This document shows, piece after piece, positions 27,705 to 36,048 of a stretch of 64,000 bases of DNA; the first letter of the stretch is position 1, and each line of letters starts with the position of its first letter. Under the pieces are notes generated by a model that was given only the letters and a program-made list of their open reading frames with translations, was not told the origin of the DNA and did not search any database. Location: assembly GCF_900323545.1 (NCBI RefSeq), contig NZ_OOHN01000008.1:267941-331940 (forward strand), in the 5' to 3' direction. This stretch comes from Actinomyces sp. Marseille-P3109 (GTDB lineage: Bacteria > Actinomycetota > Actinomycetes > Actinomycetales > Actinomycetaceae). Both the position numbers and the translations under genes were made by a program.

Positions 27705-28703
27705 TCAGAGTCTGGCGGCGGCCTCCAGCAGGTTGCGCGCTGAGATCTGGAGACCCTCGACGTTGCCGTACTCGGCGTCCTCGTGCTCGATGTTGACGTT
27801 CATCTCCGGGTCGATCTCGGTGATGGCGGTCAGGAACCGCGCCCAGTAGTCGACGTCGTGCCCCAGGCCGAAGGCCACGAATCGCCAGGCCGGGTCCTCG
27901 GGCCAGGCGTTGCACCAGTATCCGTAGGCCACCGGGACCTTGCCCTCGGCCTCAGCGGGGACATGGCCGAAGTCGGTGTCCAGGACCCCGCGATAGGCGG
28001 CGCCGGGGAAGATCTTGGTGTCCTTGGCGTGGACGTGTCCCACGAGGGGGCCCAGGCGCTTGGTGGCCGCGATCGGGTCCATCTGCTGCCAGAACAGGTG
28101 GGAGGGGTCCATGTTGACCTTGATGTTGGTCGCCCCGGTCTCCTCAATGAGTCTCTCGAAGGAGGGGACGTTGAAGACCAGGTTGCGCGGGTGCAGCTCG
28201 AGGCACACCTGGACGTCGTTGTCGCGGGCCAGGGCGTCGATCTCCTTGAAGAAGGGCACGACGACGCTCCACTGGTAGTCCAGGATCTCCATGTCGATCC
28301 CGTTCCACGGGTTGACGACCCAGGTGGGGTACCTCGCGCTCGGGTCGGTGCCGGGGGTGCCGGACATGGTGACGATCTCCTTGACGCCGAGCAGGCCCGC
28401 CAGGCGGATGGCCGCCCGGATGTCCTCGGCGTGCTTGAGGCCCTCGTTGGGCAGGGGGGAGGTGGGGTTGCCCGAGGTGTTGAGGCCGGACAGCCGCATC
28501 CCCTTGTCCTCGAAGAGGCCCAGGTACTCGTCGCGGGCGGTGGATGAGGTCAGGAGCGCGTCGACGGGGCAGTGCGGGGAGGGGATGAATCCTCCGACAT
28601 TGACCTCCGCCCCGGTGAGCCCTGCGTCCTTGAGGACATCGAGGGCCTCGGGCAGGGAACGGTCCTGGAGGCAGGCGGTGTAGGCGCCGTAGGTCAGTGG
28701 CAT
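27705..28703 (-). CDS. Sugar phosphate isomerase/epimerase-like TIM-barrel protein
   Basis: 332 residues of the xylose-isomerase-like (AP_endonuc_2) barrel. Probable metal ligands lie in VCLELHPRN, KVNMDPSH, GHVHAKDTK and NVNIEHED. The family covers inosose dehydratases and isomerases, hydroxypyruvate isomerase and 3-keto sugar isomerases. The start is ATG 28703, after AAGGAGACC. It lies 71 bases after the Gfo/Idh/MocA gene on the same strand. An isomerase next to a dehydrogenase is a common two-step arrangement: oxidation to a keto-cyclitol or keto-sugar, then isomerisation. The substrate is unknown. Confidence 0.8.
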   Translation of the reverse strand: MPLTYGAYTACLQDRSLPEALDVLKDAGLTGAEVNVGGFIPSPHCPVDALLTSSTARDEYLGLFEDKGMRLSGLNTSGNPTSPLPNEGLKHAEDIRAAIRLAGLLGVKEIVTMSGTPGTDPSARYPTWVVNPWNGIDMEILDYQWSVVVPFFKEIDALARDNDVQVCLELHPRNLVFNVPSFERLIEETGATNIKVNMDPSHLFWQQMDPIAATKRLGPLVGHVHAKDTKIFPGAAYRGVLDTDFGHVPAEAEGKVPVAYGYWCNAWPEDPAWRFVAFGLGHDVDYWARFLTAITEIDPEMNVNIEHEDAEYGNVEGLQISARNLLEAAARL

Positions 28704-28774
28704 GAGAGGTCTCCTTGTGTGTCTTGTCTGTCTGAGCGGGTTGTCTCGGTGGGGCGGGTGACGGCGGGCGGGCC

Positions 28775-30082
28775 TCACAGGCTCGCGAGCTCGGGCAGGT
28801 CCGTGACGTCGACGGCTACCGCGAGATGCTCCTGGCCGACGCCGTGGCCCGATCGGCCGCGACTCGCGAGCTCGGGCAGGTCCGTGACGTCGACGGCGGC
28901 GCCCCCGGTCGCGGCCGATCGGGCCACGGCGTCGGCCAGGAGCATCTCGCGGTAGCCGTCGGCGAAGCTGGCGCAGGGCGGCAGCGCCCCCTGCTCGGGC
29001 GTCACGCCCGCGACCTGCTGGAGGAAGGCGTGGGCCTGGTAGGTGAACTGCTCGATCTGGGTCAGTCCGACCCCGCCGAAGGCCATGGAGGAGCCGCGGG
29101 CGAAGTAGGGGAAGTCGGGGTTGACCAGGACGCGGCGGGCCCCGCCCAGGCCGGCCGGCGAGTTGACGTCGTCGATCTTGATCTCACCGCAGCGGGCCAG
29201 GTCCCAGGAGGCGCGGCCCTTGGTGCCCAGCACGTCGACCATGAGGGAGTTGGGCAGTCCCCAGGCCACGCGCGAGCAGGAGAAGGTGCCCACGGCGCCG
29301 CTGGCGAAGTGCGCGGTGAAGGTGGCGACGTCGTCGTTCTCCACCGGTTCGTAGGTGACGTTGTCGGAGTCGCCGGTGTCGAGGGCGGTGCCGCGGGTGA
29401 CGTGGCCGGTGGCCACGGGGCGCTCCTTGATGGAGGTCATCATGGCGGCGCCGGAGACCGAGACGATGGGTCCGCAGATGACCTCGGCGGTGTCGATGAG
29501 GTGGCTGCCGACGTCGCCCAGGGCCCCCGAGCCCATGGGGCCCTTGTAGCGCCAGGCCATGGGCGTGGCCGGGTCGACGCCGTAGTCGCACCAGTAGCGG
29601 CCGTCGAAGTGGTTGACCTCGCCCAGGTGGCCCTCGGCGACGAGCTTGGCGAGCTCGGCCACGGCGGCGTTGCGGCGGTAGGTGAAGCCCACGCCGGTGA
29701 CGACGCCGGCCTCCTTCTCCGCCTGCGCCATGGCGCGGGCGGACTCGAGCGTGTCCGCCAGGGGCTTCTCGCACAGGACGTGCTTGCCTGCCCTGATGAG
29801 GGCCTCGGCGATCTCGCGGTGCAGGGCGTTGCCCACCACGATGGAGACGATGTCGATGTCCGGGTCCTCGGCCACGGTGCGCCAGTCGTCCACGGCGCGC
29901 TCGTAGCCGTAGCGCTGGGCGGCGTCCTCGGCGAAGGGGAGGTAGGCGTCGGCGATGGTGTGCAGGCGGACCCGCGGCAGGCCCAGGTCGAAGACGGTGC
30001 CGACCTGTCGCCAGGCGTTGGCGTGGGTGGTGCCGGCCATTCCGGCACCGATGACGGCGACTGACAGGGGAGTGGTGCTCAT
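28775..30082 (-). CDS. Gfo/Idh/MocA-family NAD(P)-dependent dehydrogenase with duplicated C-terminus
   Basis: 435 residues. Rossmann start VAVIGAGMAGTTHANAW, then IDIVSIVVGNALHREIAEALIRAGKHVLCEKP (residues about 70-105), where EKP is the family's hallmark with the conserved Lys; SHLIDTAEVI carries the His of the active site. Likely oxidises a cyclitol or sugar. Start ATG 30082 follows a CGAGGCAACC leader. The C-terminus is odd: VDVTDLPELAS occurs twice, separated by a 16-residue stretch (RGRSGHGVGQEHLAVA) that is the reverse-strand reading of an upstream part of the same gene (see the inverted repeat). Confidence 0.87.
   Translation of the reverse strand: MSTTPLSVAVIGAGMAGTTHANAWRQVGTVFDLGLPRVRLHTIADAYLPFAEDAAQRYGYERAVDDWRTVAEDPDIDIVSIVVGNALHREIAEALIRAGKHVLCEKPLADTLESARAMAQAEKEAGVVTGVGFTYRRNAAVAELAKLVAEGHLGEVNHFDGRYWCDYGVDPATPMAWRYKGPMGSGALGDVGSHLIDTAEVICGPIVSVSGAAMMTSIKERPVATGHVTRGTALDTGDSDNVTYEPVENDDVATFTAHFASGAVGTFSCSRVAWGLPNSLMVDVLGTKGRASWDLARCGEIKIDDVNSPAGLGGARRVLVNPDFPYFARGSSMAFGGVGLTQIEQFTYQAHAFLQQVAGVTPEQGALPPCASFADGYREMLLADAVARSAATGGAAVDVTDLPELASRGRSGHGVGQEHLAVAVDVTDLPELASL
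28810..28961. repeat. Perfect 53-bp inverted repeat plus 35-bp direct repeat inside the end of a dehydrogenase gene
   Basis: Arm 28810-28862 is the exact reverse complement of 28909-28961, with a 46-bp spacer. The spacer contains a 35-bp sequence (28863-28897, starting CTCGCGAGCTCGGGC) that is repeated exactly at 28782-28816, overlapping the start of the first arm. The extra material, 28782-28862, is 81 bp, a multiple of three, so the reading frame survives. The pattern fits a template-switch or fold-back replication error. A natural alternative is an invertible segment; an assembly artefact must also be considered. Confidence 0.92.
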
Positions 30083-30137
30083 GGTTGCCTCGGGTGTCCT
30101 CATTGACGAGCGGGTGACTGGTTGAAGCATGTGCTCA

Positions 30138-30163
30138 CATGAATTCACGCGCGTGAACTCATG
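30138..30163. promoter_or_regulatory. 26-bp palindromic operator, probable LacI-family site
   Basis: The two 13-base halves CATGAATTCACGC and GCGTGAACTCATG are inverted with a single mismatched pair, and the core TTCACGCGCGTGAA is perfect. The central CG symmetry is typical of LacI/PurR-family operators. It lies 56 bases before the dehydrogenase start, and the LacI gene is the next gene upstream, so that regulator is the obvious candidate. Confidence 0.65.
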
Positions 30164-30211
30164 ACTTCAGTCTGCGTTCGTGTGGTGGTGATGTCAACCG
30201 TTGAGGAGAAC

Positions 30212-30225
30212 TTCATCCTGACAAA
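30212..30225. promoter_or_regulatory. Inositol-regulon operator site b: TTCATCCTGACAAA
   Basis: Reads as a full right half (CTGACAAA) with a degenerate left half. It is 130 bases upstream of the dehydrogenase gene that begins at 30082. Confidence 0.45.
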
Positions 30226-30411
30226 GGAGGCCGTTCTGAGGGGCGGGCGGAGAGGCTGGGACCGTGGTCCCCGGTCGGGGAGACGACTCATGGTGCCCTC
30301 GCTGTCCGACGTCGGGCGGCGCGGGAGCCGGTTCCGCGCTGGGTGGGGTGGTCGTCACCGATGAAACGTGCGATGCCAGGCTTGCCGCCGGTTCCTCGCT
30401 GGGGGCGGTCG

Positions 30412-31428
30412 TCAGCGTCCCAAGGAGGAGGCTCGGGTGACCAGCTCGGGCTCCAGGATCACACTGCGGGCCTCGGTTCCGGTGTCCGGTCCGTCGTCGG
30501 GCGCGAGCCCGGCGCGGCGGCACACCAGGTCCACTGCGTGCTCGCCCAGGAGGTCCTCGGGCTGGTCGATGCTGGTCAGGGAGAACTCCTCGCGCAGGGC
30601 CAGGTAGGTGTTGTCGTAGGAGGCCAGGGCGACGTCGGCCCCGGGCTCACGGCGGCTCTCGCGCAGGACGGGCACGGCGTCGATGGCCAGGACGTCGTTG
30701 TGCACGACCAGACCCAGCGGCTCGGGATGATCGTGCAGCGCGGCCCGGGTGGCGGGGCCGGCGTCCTCGCCGCAGCTGCGCACCTCGAAGGCCAGCCCGG
30801 CGGTCTCAGCCGCCCGGACCAGCGAGTGCTCACGGTCGTGACGGGAGGCCGCGTCGGTCAGGCGCGGGCCGATGTAGCAGATGGTGCGCATACCCAGGTC
30901 CGCCAGGTGGTCGACGAGGAGGCGGGCGGCGGCCTGCTCGTCGACCCGCACGGAGTCGACCCGCCCGCCGGGACTGCGCCGCCCGACGACGCACACGGGC
31001 ACCTCCTCGCCGATGGCCAGCAGGTCCTCACCGGGCAGCCAGGGCGAGACGAGCACGATGCCCGCAACACGGACGCCGAGCAGGCTCTCGATGGCCTGGT
31101 GCAGGACCTCCGGCTGGTCGGAGCCGACCGTGACGAACAGGGTGAGGCCGCGCTGCGCGGCCGCCCGGCCCAGGCAGGCCGCGACCTGCTCGAAGAAGGC
31201 GTTGCGCAGGTTGGGCAGCACCAGGCCGATGATGCTCGAGCGCTTGCGGGCCAGCGAGGAGGCCGAGACGTTGACCCGGTAGCCGAGGGAGGCGGCCACC
31301 TCCTCGATGCGCTCGCGGGTGCCGGCGGCGACCTTGGGGGAGCCGCTCAGGGCCAGGGAGACCAGGCTGCGCGAGACCCCGGCGGCGCGTGCGACGTCGC
31401 TCTGGGTGGCGGCATGAGCCTTGGTCAC
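30412..31428 (-). CDS. LacI-family transcriptional regulator
   Basis: 338 residues. The N-terminal helix-turn-helix is TQSDVARAAGVSRSLVSLALSGSPKVA (residues 8-34) with the hinge helix NVSASSLARKRSS. The sugar-binding periplasmic-binding-protein-like core begins IIGLVLPNLRNAFFEQVAACLG; RRSPGGRVDSVRVDEQAAARLLVDHLADLG is the inter-lobe crossing. Start at ATG 31428. It probably represses the dehydrogenase-isomerase pair downstream via the 26-bp palindrome and responds to a sugar or cyclitol; the effector cannot be read from sequence. Confidence 0.9.
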   Translation of the reverse strand: MTKAHAATQSDVARAAGVSRSLVSLALSGSPKVAAGTRERIEEVAASLGYRVNVSASSLARKRSSIIGLVLPNLRNAFFEQVAACLGRAAAQRGLTLFVTVGSDQPEVLHQAIESLLGVRVAGIVLVSPWLPGEDLLAIGEEVPVCVVGRRSPGGRVDSVRVDEQAAARLLVDHLADLGMRTICYIGPRLTDAASRHDREHSLVRAAETAGLAFEVRSCGEDAGPATRAALHDHPEPLGLVVHNDVLAIDAVPVLRESRREPGADVALASYDNTYLALREEFSLTSIDQPEDLLGEHAVDLVCRRAGLAPDDGPDTGTEARSVILEPELVTRASSLGR

Positions 31429-31700
31429 CGTCTCCTCCTGCTTCCTCCAGTGCCGGGCCGTCTACTGCGGGGCGTGCTCACGTACGCGCCCGAGTACTGC
31501 GCAGGCTACAGGCTGACGGGCCGCGTCAAGGGTGAGCCGGAGCGGTGTGCAGCAGTGCCGCGAGCCCGGAGATACCGAGGATGATGAGCCCCGCCGTGGG
31601 CAAGGTCGTGGTGAGCGGGTAGACCTGAAGAGCGGCGCGCTGGGTCCCGATCCCGTGAAGCAGCCCAGAACCGCTGCTCCTGCGCGGGGATGATCTCGAT
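31429..31700. other. Gene-free region with a possible membrane-protein remnant
   Basis: No intact gene. On the leftward strand, about 31526-31690 reads as the end of a hydrophobic protein (LPTAGLIILGISGLAALLHT, then a stop), cut at its upstream side by the 88-bp repeat at 31701-31788. This may be the last piece of a decayed gene. The LacI promoter must also be here. Confidence 0.3.
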
Positions 31701-31788
31701 CGGGAACGTACTTTTCGCGTGAGGACTGCGTTCTGCCGCAGATGACTGTGGTCGTGTCGTCGCCGTTTGGGGTGAAGGTACGTCCTCA
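31701..31788 (-). repeat. 88-bp intergenic repeat element, copy A
   Basis: The ends are imperfect inverted repeats (CGGGAACGTAC at the left, GTACGTCCTCA at the right). Roughly three quarters of its positions match the reverse complement of 49148-49235, which has the same 88-bp length. Shared blocks include GACTGCGTT, GATGACTG and GTCGCCGT. It looks like a MITE-type or extragenic palindromic repeat. It sits beside a hydrophobic-protein remnant. Confidence 0.65.
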
Positions 31789-31828
31789 AGGCGAAACGCA
31801 GTCCCCAGGACGCAACGTCTCAGCACGA

Positions 31829-31862
31829 CGACGCTCCCGACCGCTGGTGGTCGGGAGCGTCG
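31829..31862 (-). terminator. Terminator hairpin downstream of iolE
   Basis: CGACGCTCCCGACC (31829-31842) pairs perfectly with GGTCGGGAGCGTCG (31849-31862), with a 6-base loop, 63 bases beyond the iolE stop on the leftward strand. Confidence 0.75.
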
Positions 31863-31924
31863 AGGTGAGGCGTCAGCCGGTGGGGTCCGCCCGGAGGGGG
31901 AGCCCGTGCGAACCCCGCGACGTC

Positions 31925-32851
31925 TCAGGCCTTGAAGAGCGTGCCCTCAAGGTAGGCGCGCGCCTTGCGGGCGTACTCCAGGGGGTTGGCGATGGCCGGG
32001 TCCTGCTCGGCCTCCACCAGGATCCAGTCGCGGTAGCCGTGGTCCACCAGGAACGTGTAGGGCACGGTGAAGTCGATGGTGCCGTCACCGGGGACGGTGA
32101 ACATGCCCGCCAGGAAGGAGTCGAGGAAGGAGCGCTCGGCGGCCCTGGACTCCTCCATCTTCTCGGGGCGCACGTCCTTGAAGTGGACGTGCTTGATGCG
32201 GTCGATGGTGGCCTCCAGCAGGCCCATGACGTCGCCGTCGCCCACGTAGGCGTGGCCGGTGTCGAACAGGAGCGAGACCTTGGCCGGGTCGGTCAGCTCC
32301 ATGAGGCGGATGGTCTCCTCCTTGGTCTGGATGACCGTGCCCAGGTGGTGGTGGTAGACGAGCTCGAGGCCGTGGGCGTGGGCGACGTCGCCCAGGCGGT
32401 TGAGGCCCTTGGCCAGAACCGGCCACTGCTCCTCGGTGAGCACCGGCTTGTTGGTGAAGATGCAGACGTCGCGGATGCCCTGGACCGAGCCGGTCTGCTC
32501 GGAGACGACGACGCGGGAGGCACCCAGGTACTCCAGGTAGGCGCAGGTGGCCTCGAAGTCGGGGATGACGGCCTCGACGCCGTCGCGCAGGATGAAGGAG
32601 GAGAACCACTGGGCGACGATCTTGATGCCGCGGGCCTCGGCGGCGGCCTTGACCTCTTCCTTGGGCGGGAAGAAGCCGGCGCACTCGGTGCCCGCGAAGC
32701 CGGTGTCGGCCAGGTCGAGGAGCATGTCCTCCAGGGTGTTGAAGGCGCCGACCTCGGGGATGTCGTCATTGCGCCAGGTGATCGGGTGCATGCCCCAGGA
32801 GATGCCGTGAGGGTCGGAGATGGCGGTTGCGGGGTCGAGGGTGAAGGACAT
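31925..32851 (-). CDS. iolE: Inosose dehydratase (IolE-like)
   Basis: 308 residues of the xylose-isomerase-like barrel. Removes water from scyllo-inosose to give the diketone that IolD then opens. The N-terminal GMHPITWRNDDIPEVG is the diagnostic IolE pattern (xxPxxWxNDDxPExG). Probable metal-site residues lie in LVYHHHLGTVIQT, LLFDTGHAYVGDGD, HVHFKDVR and LVEAEQDP. It has its own regulon operator (33045-33058) and a terminator, so it is a single-gene unit, unlike compact iol operons elsewhere. Confidence 0.88.
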   Translation of the reverse strand: MSFTLDPATAISDPHGISWGMHPITWRNDDIPEVGAFNTLEDMLLDLADTGFAGTECAGFFPPKEEVKAAAEARGIKIVAQWFSSFILRDGVEAVIPDFEATCAYLEYLGASRVVVSEQTGSVQGIRDVCIFTNKPVLTEEQWPVLAKGLNRLGDVAHAHGLELVYHHHLGTVIQTKEETIRLMELTDPAKVSLLFDTGHAYVGDGDVMGLLEATIDRIKHVHFKDVRPEKMEESRAAERSFLDSFLAGMFTVPGDGTIDFTVPYTFLVDHGYRDWILVEAEQDPAIANPLEYARKARAYLEGTLFKA

Positions 32852-33044
32852 CGTTGCTCCGTGTCTGGTTGTGGGTCTAGCCGGGTGTCTTGCTGGTGTG
32901 GTGATGGTCAGTGGGCGAGTGGTGGGCCATGAGCCGGTGGCTGGTGCGCCATTGGATCGTGGTCGCGGACGGGGTGCTCCCGGGAGGCGGGTGCCGGCGC
33001 CGGTGCCGGGCGTTTGGCCCGTGCAACGAACCTAGCAACAGGAC

Positions 33045-33058
33045 TTTGTCCTGACAAG
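33045..33058. promoter_or_regulatory. Inositol-regulon operator site c: TTTGTCCTGACAAG
   Basis: Eleven of 12 defined positions of TTTGTC-NN-GACAAA. It is 194 bases upstream of the iolE start and just beyond the end of the transporter gene. Confidence 0.7.
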
Positions 33059-33100
33059 CCTCAAAATCGCCTCCCGGGAGCGCGTGTCGCTGGGGTGAGG

Positions 33101-34756
33101 TCAGGAGTAGAGCTTCTCCATCTCGACCTCGATCTCCTCCAGGGACTTGTCCTTGGTCTCCGGCATGATCTTGAACAGGATGACGGCCACGACCAGGTTG
33201 AGCACACCGTAGATGGTGTAGGTGATGCCGCCGCCCAGGGTCTCCATCATCGGCGGGAAGGTCCAGGTGATGATGGCGTTGGCGGTCCACATGCAGAAGA
33301 TCGCCGTGCCGTTCATGATGCCGCGGACGTTGGCCGGGAAGATCTCGCCCATCATCGTCCACACGATCGTGCCGTTGGAGGACTGCACGATGAGCATGAA
33401 GACGGACATGAGCCCCAGGATGAGGTAGGCGGCCCAGGTGGGCGGGGTGGTGTGGTTCGCCATGTGCGGGGCGATGAAGAACTGGAAGGTCGCGGCGATG
33501 CCCAGCAGGGTGATGCCCACGCCGATGACGTCGCCGATGAGCACCTGGCGGCGCCGGAACTTCAGGATGAGCCAGATACCGATGGCCGAGCCGATGACCG
33601 ACATGACGCCGTTGGCCACCTGCGCGGTGATGGAGGCCGAGGTGGACATGCCGGCGTACTCCAGCACCTTGGGGGCGTAGTACATGACGGTGTTGACGCC
33701 GGTGGTCTGGTTGACCACGGCCAGGAAGATGCCGACCAGGAGCAGCTTGCGCAGCCAGGGCGTGGCCATGACATGGCTGAAGCCCTTGCGCTGGGACTCC
33801 TCCTCCTTCTCGTGCTGGCGGGCCTCGACCATCTCCATGATCTCGTCCTCGATGGGGCCGTCCTTCTCAGGAACGCGTACGCGCTTGAGGGAGCCGATGG
33901 CGTCGTAGAGGCGCTCCTTGGCCAGGTACCAGCGCGAGGACTCCGGCATGAGACGGATGCCGATCCACAGGGCCACGGCCGGGATGGAGCACAGGACGAG
34001 CATGTAGCGCCAGGCCTCGCCGTTACCGGCGCTGATGCTGAGCTGGTCGAGGAAGGCGTGGTACTCGGCGCCGGTCATCGGGCCGCCCTTGGAGGCCTGG
34101 AGCTTGGTGATCTCGTCGAAGACGTAGGTGCCGGGGGAGAAGTGCCCGCTGGGGTCGTTGGCGATGGTGATCTTCGGGCCGCCCTGGAGGGAGTTGATGA
34201 TGGCGTTCATCGAGAAGGCGAGCAGCTGGCCGGTGACGATCATGAGCTGGTCGATGGCCACGATGGAGCCGCGGATGCGTTTGGGGGCGGTCTCCGCCAG
34301 GTAGACGGGGACGGTTGCGGAGGCGGCTCCGACGGCGAAGCCCAGGACGACGCGGAAGGGGTACATGACCCACACGTTGGGGGCGACGGTGGTTCCGATC
34401 GCGCCGACGAAGAACAGGATGGCCAGGACGGTGATGTTGTGGCGCCTGCCCCAGCGGTCCGACATGAGTCCGCCGAGCAGTGCGCCCAGAGCGGCCCCGA
34501 CCAGCAGGGTGCCTCCGATGGCACCTTCCTCGAAGGAGGTCAGCTGGAGCCCCTTGGCGGCGAAGGGCATGTACATGTACGGCAGGGCGCCGGAGATGAC
34601 GCCGGTGTCGTAGCCGAAGAGCAGTGAGCCGAGCGTGGCCACGGCGGCGATGGCGACAACGCCGCGGTGCTTGCCCGAGGCCGGGGTCTTGGCCACCGCC
34701 TTATCGAGCTCTTCTCTGGTGAGTCCGCGCAGGGACGTCGTGACTCCCTCTAGCAT
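33101..34756 (-). CDS. iolT: Sugar-porter-family MFS transporter, IolT-like
   Basis: A 551-residue proton symporter with 12 helices, probably for myo-inositol. Sugar-porter signatures: LFGYDTGVISGALPYM (helix 1), GGLMSDRWGRRH (helix 2-3 loop), VPVYLAETAPKRIRGS, MPESSRWYLAKER and NQTTGVNTVMYYAPKV (helix 7). Longer than usual because of roughly 60 extra residues between helices 5 and 6 (from SLQGGPKITIAND to SAGNGEAWRY), which should face outward. It follows the Gfo/Idh/MocA gene by 95 bases on the same strand and probably shares its promoter and operator d. Confidence 0.87.
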   Translation of the reverse strand: MLEGVTTSLRGLTREELDKAVAKTPASGKHRGVVAIAAVATLGSLLFGYDTGVISGALPYMYMPFAAKGLQLTSFEEGAIGGTLLVGAALGALLGGLMSDRWGRRHNITVLAILFFVGAIGTTVAPNVWVMYPFRVVLGFAVGAASATVPVYLAETAPKRIRGSIVAIDQLMIVTGQLLAFSMNAIINSLQGGPKITIANDPSGHFSPGTYVFDEITKLQASKGGPMTGAEYHAFLDQLSISAGNGEAWRYMLVLCSIPAVALWIGIRLMPESSRWYLAKERLYDAIGSLKRVRVPEKDGPIEDEIMEMVEARQHEKEEESQRKGFSHVMATPWLRKLLLVGIFLAVVNQTTGVNTVMYYAPKVLEYAGMSTSASITAQVANGVMSVIGSAIGIWLILKFRRRQVLIGDVIGVGITLLGIAATFQFFIAPHMANHTTPPTWAAYLILGLMSVFMLIVQSSNGTIVWTMMGEIFPANVRGIMNGTAIFCMWTANAIITWTFPPMMETLGGGITYTIYGVLNLVVAVILFKIMPETKDKSLEEIEVEMEKLYS

Positions 34757-34851
34757 GGGGGGTCTCCTCTCGGGCCTGCGGCGACGGTGCCGCAGGATTG
34801 TTGTGGTGGATGTGATGTGTGTTGGTGTATGGGGGGTACGGAGAGGTCGTC

Positions 34852-36048
34852 TCAGGCGTCGAAAGTGGTCCGGCCCTCGACGCGGGGAATCTCATGCCAC
34901 TGGCCGTCGGCGGCCGAGGCGACGACGGCCTCGTCGACCTCCGCGGCGCACCAGGCGTCGGCGGCCGAGGGGGCGAGCTGCTCTCCGGTGATGATCGACT
35001 CGATGAACTGCGCCGCCTCGATGGCCTTCATGTCGTCGAAACCCATGGAGGTGCCGATGGCCGGCTGGAAGCGCTGCCACTGACCCCACTGGGGACCGGC
35101 CATGGCGCGGGTGTAGCCGTGGGAGGCTCCGCCGTCGAGCACGGGGCAGATCTCCAGCTCGTTGAGGCGCTCGAAGTTCCACCGGGCTGAGCCCTTCGTG
35201 CCGTAGACCTCGACGACGTACTCGGCGCGCGGGCCGACGCTGACGCGGGAGGACTCCATGGTGCCCACGGTGCCGTCCTCGAAGCGCACCAGCATGGAGA
35301 CGTAGTCCTCGTTCTCCACTGGGCCAACCTCATCGCCGATCTCGAAGCCGGAGTGTCCGATGCCCATCTTGGTGGGGATGGGGCGCTCGGTGATGAAGGT
35401 GTCGGTGACCGCCGTGACCGAGGCGATGCGTCCCACGATGTACTGGGCCAGGTCCGCCCCGTGGCTCATGAGGTCGGGGACGACGCCGGCCCCGGCCTTC
35501 TCCCTCGAGGCCCGCCAGGTCAGGGGGCCCAGGGGTGAGGAGTTGTAGTCGGCGATGAACCAGACGCGCACGTTGGTGATGCGGCCGAGCTCGCCGCCCC
35601 GCACCAGGGAGCGCATGTACTCGATCGCCGGGGTGTGGCGGTAATTGAAGCCGACGGCGGTGACGAGGTCCGCCTTCTCGGCGGCCTGGGCGATCTCGCG
35701 GGACTGCGCGGCGCTGACCCCCATGGGCTTCTCGATCCAGAAGGGCTTGCCGGCCTTGACGGCCTCCAGGGCCATCTCGTGGTGGAGGAAGTTGGGGGCG
35801 CAGATGGAGACGGCCTCCACCTCGGGGTCGGCCAGCAGCTCGCGGTAGTCGGCGTAGGCGCGTTCGAAACCCAGGTTGTCCACCGCCTCCTGGCGCACCT
35901 GGTCCACCGGGTCTGCGGCTGCGACCAGACGTGGGACCACACCCAGCTCGGGGAAGCGCTCGGCGATGGCGCGGTAGCTGCGGGCATGAAGCCGTCCCAT
36001 CCACCCCAGGGAGATGACTCCGATGCCCAGTATTCTCTTGTTGGTCAT
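34852..36048 (-). CDS. Gfo/Idh/MocA-family dehydrogenase
   Basis: 398 residues. Rossmann start GIGVISLGWMGRLHARSY, the EAVSICAPNFLHHEMALEAVKAGKPFWIEKP region with the conserved EKP Lys (residue about 100), and LMSHGADLAQYIVG as the active-site His segment. It is likely an NAD-dependent inositol- or sugar-type dehydrogenase. The start at ATG 36048 is behind GAAAGGAACG; no family likeness occurs before it. The gene precedes iolT, so the transporter and this enzyme may handle the same substrate. Confidence 0.86.
   Translation of the reverse strand: MTNKRILGIGVISLGWMGRLHARSYRAIAERFPELGVVPRLVAAADPVDQVRQEAVDNLGFERAYADYRELLADPEVEAVSICAPNFLHHEMALEAVKAGKPFWIEKPMGVSAAQSREIAQAAEKADLVTAVGFNYRHTPAIEYMRSLVRGGELGRITNVRVWFIADYNSSPLGPLTWRASREKAGAGVVPDLMSHGADLAQYIVGRIASVTAVTDTFITERPIPTKMGIGHSGFEIGDEVGPVENEDYVSMLVRFEDGTVGTMESSRVSVGPRAEYVVEVYGTKGSARWNFERLNELEICPVLDGGASHGYTRAMAGPQWGQWQRFQPAIGTSMGFDDMKAIEAAQFIESIITGEQLAPSAADAWCAAEVDEAVVASAADGQWHEIPRVEGRTTFDA

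Larger units (their letters stand above)
30083..30411. other. Intergenic region upstream of the Gfo/Idh/MocA-isomerase operon
   Basis: 329 bases without a gene. It holds a 26-bp operator-like palindrome (30138-30163), a copy of the inositol-regulon motif (30212-30225) and, next to the LacI stop, an imperfect direct repeat beginning GCCGGTTCC at 30327 and 30387. Confidence 0.6.

Noticed and set aside
30327..30417. Imperfect direct repeat starting GCCGGTTCC at the end of the LacI gene
   Set aside because: Short and degenerate; no clear function.
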